Source: JANNSW01 sp031431235
Lineage (GTDB): Bacteria > Pseudomonadota > Alphaproteobacteria > Rhizobiales > Hyphomicrobiaceae
Reading direction: 5' to 3'
Assembly: GCA_031431235.1 (NCBI GenBank)
Contig: JANPDA010000492.1
Location: forward strand, 1 to 18,318
Length of the DNA stretch: 18,318 bases
The notes beneath the pieces were generated by a model, which had not been told where the DNA came from, did no database searches, and was given only the letters and a program-made list of their open reading frames with translations. The position numbers were made by a program, and so were the translations under genes. Every line of letters begins with the position of its first letter. The first letter of the stretch is position 1. Below, one piece after another: positions 14,366 to 18,318 of this stretch.

Positions 14366-14731
14366 ATGCCAAAGCGCACATCGAAGCCAAAGGGGTTCGC
14401 CGAGAGCCCGCAAACCCCGCTCGGCCCCCCCAATGAGGAGTTCAAGGACGAGGTTTCGCTCGCGGGCGAGGTCCGCCTGCGCCAAGGTGTCAACATCGGC
14501 CCGGGCGGACGGATCGTGATCCCGGCCGAGATCCGCGCGGCGCTGAAGGTCAAGGAAGGCGACCGGCTCGTGCTCGCGGTCGTCGGCGACGAGCTGGTCG
14601 TAACGCCACAGTGGCTGTCGATCGAGCGGGTGCAGAAGTGGGTCAGAAGCTTCGTGCCGGAGGGCGTGAGCCTGGTGGACGAGTTGATCGCCGATCGTCG
14701 GCGCGAAGCAGCCAAGGAGGATGAAGGATGA
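14366..14731 (+). CDS. AbrB/SpoVT-type antitoxin (VapB-like)
   Basis: 121 residues. The middle region VNIGPGGRIVIPAEIRAALK followed by VKEGDRLVLAVVGDELVVTP is the swapped-hairpin AbrB DNA-binding domain. The C-terminal part, up to RRREAAKEDEG, probably wraps the toxin. The basic, proline-rich N-terminal 30 residues are longer than usual. I chose the ATG at 14366 because GGGAG lies upstream; an in-frame TTG at 14309 would start inside the candidate promoter. The stop overlaps the toxin start (ATGA, 14728-14731), the normal arrangement for such pairs. It should neutralise the PIN toxin and repress its own promoter. Confidence 0.88.
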   Translation: MPKRTSKPKGFAESPQTPLGPPNEEFKDEVSLAGEVRLRQGVNIGPGGRIVIPAEIRAALKVKEGDRLVLAVVGDELVVTPQWLSIERVQKWVRSFVPEGVSLVDELIADRRREAAKEDEG

Positions 14732-15120
14732 CCGCCGGCCTGCTCGACACGTCGATCGTCCTTTGCATTTTCAACAATGAACGTGGCGCCGAAGCTGCCA
14801 TGAATCTCGTGCCGAGCTGCGCTATTTCCCTCGTCAATCTCGCCGAGGTCGTGACCAAGCTGAGCGATTGGGGCAAATCCGGAGATCAGATAAGAGCTTA
14901 TCTCAAGCCGCTGTCGCTTCAATGCACAGAGTACACAGAAGCAGACGCCCTGGAAACCGGCGCGCTTCGCCCGGCCACCCGCGCACAAGGCCTCTCTCTC
15001 GGCGACCGGGCGTGCCTGGCGACGGCGAAGCGCCTCGGAGTGCCGGCATACTCCTGCGACAGGCAATGGGCAAAGCTCGACGCGACACGCATCGGCGTCG
15101 ACGTTCGTGTCATCCGCTGA
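14728..15120 (+). CDS. PIN-domain ribonuclease toxin (VapC-like)
   Basis: 130 residues, the length of a VapC toxin. The four acidic metal ligands of the PIN fold are visible: Asp7 (GLLDTS), Glu40 (NLAEVV), Asp93 (SLGDRACLATAKRL) and Asp111 (SCDRQW). All are intact, so the nuclease should be active. PIN toxins cleave tRNA or rRNA under stress when the antitoxin is degraded. It is translationally coupled to the AbrB-type antitoxin. The pair sits between two flavin oxidase genes, as if inserted into a metabolic run. RNA target unknown. Confidence 0.9.
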   Translation: MTAGLLDTSIVLCIFNNERGAEAAMNLVPSCAISLVNLAEVVTKLSDWGKSGDQIRAYLKPLSLQCTEYTEADALETGALRPATRAQGLSLGDRACLATAKRLGVPAYSCDRQWAKLDATRIGVDVRVIR

Positions 15121-15132
15121 AGGCGCCGCCCC

Positions 15133-16209
15133 ATGCCCACACCCAAAATCATCGTCGTCGGGGCTGGCATCATCGGCTCCTCGATCGCCTATCAGCTGGC
15201 GAAAGCCGGCGCCGCGCCACTCATCGTCGATGCCGGCCATGGCGGCGGCGTGACGACGCCGACGAGCTGGGCCGGGCTCAACGCGAGCTGGGGGAACCCC
15301 GAGCCCTATTTCCGGCTGCGCATGCGCTCGATGGCGCAATGGCACCGGCTCGCGCGTGATCTGCCCGCGCTGCCGATCCATTTCCGCGGCAGCCTGACCT
15401 GGGACGTGCCAGCCGAAGAGCTCGCCCGCTACGTGACGCTGCATGCCGGCTGGGGCTATCGCATTCGGCTCGTCGGGCCGGACGCGATCCGCCGCCGCGA
15501 GCCGCGGTTGCGCACGGTCCCGGAGATGGCCGCGCTCTGCGAGGACGAGGGTGCCGTCGAGCCGCTGGCGGCCGCCATGCTGCTTCGCGAGGCCGCCGTC
15601 GGACTCGGCGCCCGGCAGCGATTGACCACTCCGGTCGAGAGGCTCGAAGTGAGCGGCGGCCGTGTCACCGGTGTGCGCATCGCGGGCGAGACCCTGCGCG
15701 CCGACGAGGTGATCGTCGCCGCCGGCAATGGCACACCGAGCCTGCTCGCCGGCGCCGGCTATCGGCTGCCTTTCCAGCAGCCGCCCGGATTGCTGGCTCA
15801 CACCACACCGATCACGCCCGTGCTCAACGGCCTCATCGTCGCCCCTGGCATCGAGCTGCGCCAGACTGCCGAAGGCCGCCTCGTGTCCGGCATCGACTTC
15901 ACCGGCAAGCTGGAGGGCGATCGCGAGAATTCCACGCGGTTGCTGATGGAGCGGATGACGGCGATGCTCGAGCTGCCTGCCCCGCTCGTCCTCTCCCACA
16001 CCACCGTCGGCGAGCGCCCCACACCCGAGGATGGTTTCCCGGTGATCGGGCGGCCACCTGGGATCGCGGGGCTCTACATGGCCGTCATGCACTCCGGCAT
16101 GACGCTCGCGGCCGGCGTCGGCCAATGGGTCAGCGACGAGTTGCTGGTCGGCCGCCGCGATCCCTTGCTCGAACCCTATGGTCCGGAGCGGTTCGCGGCC
16201 GGCAGCTGA
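15133..16209 (+). CDS. D-amino-acid-oxidase-family FAD oxidoreductase
   Basis: 358 residues, typical of the DAO family (glycine/sarcosine/D-amino acid oxidases and dehydrogenases). KIIVVGAGIIGSSIAYQLAK (5-24) is the FAD fold, ending with LIVDAG. The C-terminal GERPTPEDGFPVIGRPPG and the following GLYMAVMHSGMTLAAGVG segment match the family's flavin-closing motif, although the usual Gly-His-Ser-Gly is Met-His-Ser-Gly here. It probably oxidises a secondary or D-amino acid. It follows the toxin gene by 12 bases and may be carried on the same transcript. The Shine-Dalgarno before the ATG at 15133 is weak. Its TGA stop abuts the stop of the convergent methyltransferase. Confidence 0.88.
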   Translation: MPTPKIIVVGAGIIGSSIAYQLAKAGAAPLIVDAGHGGGVTTPTSWAGLNASWGNPEPYFRLRMRSMAQWHRLARDLPALPIHFRGSLTWDVPAEELARYVTLHAGWGYRIRLVGPDAIRRREPRLRTVPEMAALCEDEGAVEPLAAAMLLREAAVGLGARQRLTTPVERLEVSGGRVTGVRIAGETLRADEVIVAAGNGTPSLLAGAGYRLPFQQPPGLLAHTTPITPVLNGLIVAPGIELRQTAEGRLVSGIDFTGKLEGDRENSTRLLMERMTAMLELPAPLVLSHTTVGERPTPEDGFPVIGRPPGIAGLYMAVMHSGMTLAAGVGQWVSDELLVGRRDPLLEPYGPERFAAGS

Positions 16210-16782
16210 TCACCGCCCCGGCTGGTAGAGCACCACATCCCAGGCCTTGCCAGTCGCCTCGCTCGCGACCCGCACGCGCTCGATCAGCGGCCAGCCGGTC
16301 CGGGCGAGGCTCGCCAGCGCCTTGTCGCTGGAGCGCTGCCAGTTGGGCTTCTTGTCGCTGCCGACGACGAGCGTGATGATGACCGCCCGGCAGGAGCGCG
16401 CTTGGGCGACCAGACGGGCGAGCTCGGCCCCGGCATCCGTGAGGAAATAGACTGCCTCGGCCGAGACGATGGCACCGAGGTCGCGCGGCGGAGCGCGAAA
16501 TTCCTCGATCGTTCCAGCGAAGGTCTCGACCGGGATCGCGCTCTCCGGCAGGCCCGCCAGAGCAGTCGCCGAAGCGTCGACCGCGATGTATCGGGTCGTC
16601 GTCGCGGGCGACAGGAAGCGCAGCAGATAGCCGGGACCGGCGCCGAGATCGATCACCTCGCCCGGCGCATAGGAGGCAATCAGCGAGCCCATCACCGCAT
16701 GTCGGAGCTGCTCGGCGGGCGCATCCATGAAGCCGAGCCGGCCCCCGCGGTACTCGCTCTCCCAGTCGCGCGTGTCGCTCAT
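16210..16782 (-). CDS. class I SAM-dependent methyltransferase
   Basis: 190 residues. EVIDLGAGPGYLL (42-54) is motif I for S-adenosylmethionine binding. YIAVDAS (65-71) supplies the acidic motif II residue Asp69, and AIVSAEAVYFL (104-114) is the motif IV region. It is short and has no extra substrate domain, so the methyl acceptor cannot be predicted. AAGGAG stands upstream of the ATG at 16782. It is convergent with the DAO-family gene, and the two stops form TGATCA at 16207-16212 with no intergenic base. Its own promoter should lie before MITE copy 2 at 16861. Confidence 0.88.
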   Translation of the reverse strand: MSDTRDWESEYRGGRLGFMDAPAEQLRHAVMGSLIASYAPGEVIDLGAGPGYLLRFLSPATTTRYIAVDASATALAGLPESAIPVETFAGTIEEFRAPPRDLGAIVSAEAVYFLTDAGAELARLVAQARSCRAVIITLVVGSDKKPNWQRSSDKALASLARTGWPLIERVRVASEATGKAWDVVLYQPGR

Positions 16783-16860
16783 CGCCAGCTCCTTGCCCGA
16801 AGCGCGCAGGCTACTCCGAAACGGCGTGGGTCAGGAAGCACTTCGGCGTGACGCGAGACT

Positions 16861-16988
16861 AGTGTTCCGACCCATTCATTCGGTACCCCGAACGAATGAC
16901 CAGCCCACTAGGCAACTCTCTGTTTGTGCTCCGTCTTTCCATTCATTGATCCAGCTTCGCCGGAATCGAATGAATGGGAGGGAACACT
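16861..16988. mobile_element. MITE-like element, copy 2 (128 bp)
   Basis: Same length as copy 1 with about eight substitutions, so roughly 94% identical by eye. The 22-bp ends again match at 20 positions. The region from TGTTTGTGCT to the right end differs at only two positions. TA flanks the left end (16860-16861). The right flank reads TG, so the presumed duplication has changed there or was imperfect. It sits 63 bases before the ATP-grasp-like gene. Confidence 0.8.
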
Positions 16989-16989
16989 G

Positions 16990-17005
16990 GGCATGGCGGC
17001 ATGCC
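16990..17005. repeat. short palindrome next to MITE copy 2
   Basis: GGCATG (16990-16995) and CATGCC (17000-17005) pair around GCGG, two bases beyond the MITE and upstream of the next gene. It could be an operator half-site pair. The evidence is only the symmetry. Confidence 0.25.
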
Positions 17006-17051
17006 GCAACTGGGCTATTGTGACAGTCGACCGCATTCCAGGAGACCAGCC

Positions 17052-17981
17052 ATGCCGATCAACGACAGCGACTGGAGCCTCCAGTACTTCGAGAGTGTTC
17101 CCTGCCCCGAGCATGTGCGCGTGCCGGCGGCGGACCCGGACGCCTGGTTGTGGAACCCGCGACACCGCTGGATCTACAACAAGCTCGACGTCGTACTCTC
17201 CCAGGGCATCGCCTGCGGACCCTATGGCGTCGCGCCGCCCGCCTATCCGGTCTTCTCCAAGCCCATGATGAACCTGCACGGCATGGGCGCCGACAGCGCG
17301 GTGCTGCGCTCGGAAGCCGACTACGACCGGCTGTGCCGGCCGGGGCACATGTGGATGGCGCTGCTCGAGGGCGAGCACGTATCGACCGACGTGGCTCTCG
17401 TCGACGGCCGCCCGCACTGGTGGCGCCACGCCGTCGGCAAGCCGGCGGGCGAGGGCATGTTCGACTTCTGGACGATCTATGCCCGGCCGTTCGAGGCGAT
17501 CGAGACCTATTGCAGCACGTGGCTCACGAGCAATCTCGCGGGCTTCTCGGGCATGGTCAACATCGAGACGATCGACGCCCGCATCATCGAGTTGCATCTG
17601 CGCCTAACCGACCAGTGGCCCGACATCTATGGCGGCCGGCCCTGGGTCGAGGCGCTGATCGGGCTCTATGGCGATGGCGTCTGGTCCTTCGCCGACACGC
17701 CGCGGCGCGAGGGCTACAGCCTCGCCCTGTTCGGGCCCAACGAGGGTCGTTACCGGCACCCGTCGGAAAAGCTCCAGCGCGAGATCCGGACGATGCCCGG
17801 CGTCTCGAGCCTGCAGATCACCTTTCATGAGAACCGCGACAACGACTGGCATTCAAACCCGCCCGGCGGCTTCCGCCTCGCCGTCATCAACTGCTTCGAC
17901 CTCGCCGCCGGCAGGAAGGCGCGACTGCGGCTGGCGCGGGCGTTCGGGTTGGAGCGGCCGGTGAACGTGGTTGGGGGATAG
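17052..17981 (+). CDS. ATP-grasp-like protein of unknown function
   Basis: 309 residues; no specific family recognised. Several stretches resemble the ATP-grasp fold: YPVFSKPMMNLHGMGAD (65-81) looks like the nucleotide-binding Lys plus glycine-rich loop, LEGEHVSTDVALVDGRPHWW (105-124) like the second ATP-grasp strand pair, and GMVNIETIDARIIELHLRL (167-185) like the metal-binding Glu...E-x-N-x-R strand, with His182 where Asn is usual. If so, it is a carboxylate-amine ligase-type enzyme or a relative. Only about 60 residues precede the first motif, shorter than a usual pre-ATP-grasp domain. AGGAGA precedes the ATG at 17052; a longer frame from 16974 would start inside the MITE and lacks a site. 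It is preceded by MITE copy 2 and followed by a REP doublet, so it is probably transcribed alone. Confidence 0.75.
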   Translation: MPINDSDWSLQYFESVPCPEHVRVPAADPDAWLWNPRHRWIYNKLDVVLSQGIACGPYGVAPPAYPVFSKPMMNLHGMGADSAVLRSEADYDRLCRPGHMWMALLEGEHVSTDVALVDGRPHWWRHAVGKPAGEGMFDFWTIYARPFEAIETYCSTWLTSNLAGFSGMVNIETIDARIIELHLRLTDQWPDIYGGRPWVEALIGLYGDGVWSFADTPRREGYSLALFGPNEGRYRHPSEKLQREIRTMPGVSSLQITFHENRDNDWHSNPPGGFRLAVINCFDLAAGRKARLRLARAFGLERPVNVVGG

Positions 17982-18034
17982 GACACTCCCAACAATAACC
18001 GCTACGTCTCGTCGTCAAGTCGAGGACGGGATCT

Positions 18035-18126
18035 GTAAGGTGCAATAGGCCTGCTTCAGGCCGTATTGCACGGATCGCAACGCCAGCCGCAGGTGCAATA
18101 CGGCGAAGGCGCCTATTGCACCCTAC
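18035..18126. repeat. REP doublet (BIME-like), two inverted palindromes
   Basis: Hairpin one (18040-18071) is GTGCAATAGGCCTG-CTT-CAGGCC, then a bulged G, then TATTGCAC. Hairpin two (18092-18122) is GGTGCAATACGGCG, loop, CGCCTATTGCACC. Read outward-in, the ends are GTAAGG on the plus strand and GTAGGG on the minus strand, the GTAG foot of RAYT-linked REPs, with the two units in opposite orientation. They lie 53 bases after the ATP-grasp-like gene and may also act in 3' end formation or mRNA protection. Confidence 0.7.
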
Positions 18127-18222
18127 GCCGAAGTGCATCCGCTCGCGAAAATGATTCGGTTGTTGTTCGGGCTGTGCATAGTGGCTCGATCCAATCGCAC
18201 GATACCGACGGCACGCTCGATT
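18127..18222. other. short intergenic stretch before the right-edge gene
   Basis: Nothing recognisable apart from the flanks. It contains no T-run or strong hairpin that could serve as terminator for the minus-strand gene ending at 18223. Confidence 0.3.
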
Positions 18223-18318
18223 CTAATCATCCCCCACATGGAACCTATGCAGGAACCGGTGGACGATCGGGGCAAGCAGGATGGTGGTGGCGAACACGAT
18301 GACGATGCCGGAGAAGAG
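18223..18318 (-). CDS. C-terminus of a membrane protein, possibly a cation:proton antiporter (partial)
   Basis: The minus strand stays open from the window edge to a TAG at 18223-18225, giving 31 residues: LFSGIVIVFATTILLAPIVH followed by RFLHRFHVGDD. This is a last transmembrane helix with a short basic/aromatic cytoplasmic tail. Third codon positions are almost all G or C, as expected for a real gene here. The ATT-x-LLAP motif recalls the last helix of CPA2/Kef-type cation:proton antiporters, but 31 residues are too few for a firm call. The 5' part is outside the window. Confidence 0.55.
   Translation of the reverse strand, partial: LFSGIVIVFATTILLAPIVHRFLHRFHVGDD

Noticed and set aside
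14230..16125. 631-residue minus-strand frame across antitoxin, toxin and DAO-family genes
   Set aside because: It overlaps three genes that each have clear family motifs on the plus strand. The translation has no domain.

Overview
The window is GC-rich and densely coded. It looks like the chromosome of an alphaproteobacterium, probably of the Hyphomicrobiales/Rhodospirillales kind. The evidence is a Rhizobium-etli-type (PF06089) L-asparaginase, a CaiD-like crotonase, strong G/C preference at codon third positions, Shine-Dalgarno-led starts and a dispersed load of small palindromic repeats. No species can be named from the sequence alone.

Layout. A tRNA-Lys(UUU) gene is cut by the left edge (minus strand). 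A non-coding stretch follows, holding a 12-bp inverted repeat and a 128-bp miniature inverted-repeat element (MITE). Next comes a very large secreted or envelope protein gene (633-5030) with a propeller-like N-terminal half, a DUF11-like domain, a peptidoglycan-binding domain, eleven four-cysteine repeats and a lysine-rich tail. Convergent to it is a polysaccharide-export lipoprotein gene (Wza/BexD family). Divergent from that is a Wzz/GumC-type chain-length protein whose cytoplasmic kinase-like domain appears to have lost its nucleotide-binding motifs. A palindromic REP pair then leads into a minus-strand asparaginase II gene that starts with TTG.

From 9614 to 16209 all genes run on the plus strand: CaiD-like enoyl-CoA hydratase, GMC-family flavin oxidoreductase, second enoyl-CoA hydratase, flavin amine oxidase, an AbrB/PIN (VapBC-type) toxin-antitoxin pair with its own likely promoter, and a D-amino-acid-oxidase-family flavoenzyme. 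Three flavin oxidases or dehydrogenases with two crotonases suggest catabolism of an amine- or amino-acid-derived compound that passes through a CoA thioester. The substrate cannot be read from sequence. A SAM-dependent methyltransferase converges on this run, with the two stop codons abutting.

The right end has a second well-preserved MITE, an ATP-grasp-like gene with no recognised N-terminal domain, a REP doublet, and the last 31 codons of a minus-strand membrane protein.

The most unusual material is (i) the 1465-residue cysteine-repeat protein, (ii) a MITE family with three copies, each lying just 5' of a plus-strand gene, one of which apparently supplies the upstream gene's stop codon, and (iii) apparent loss of key catalytic residues in the GumC-like kinase domain and in the GMC oxidoreductase.
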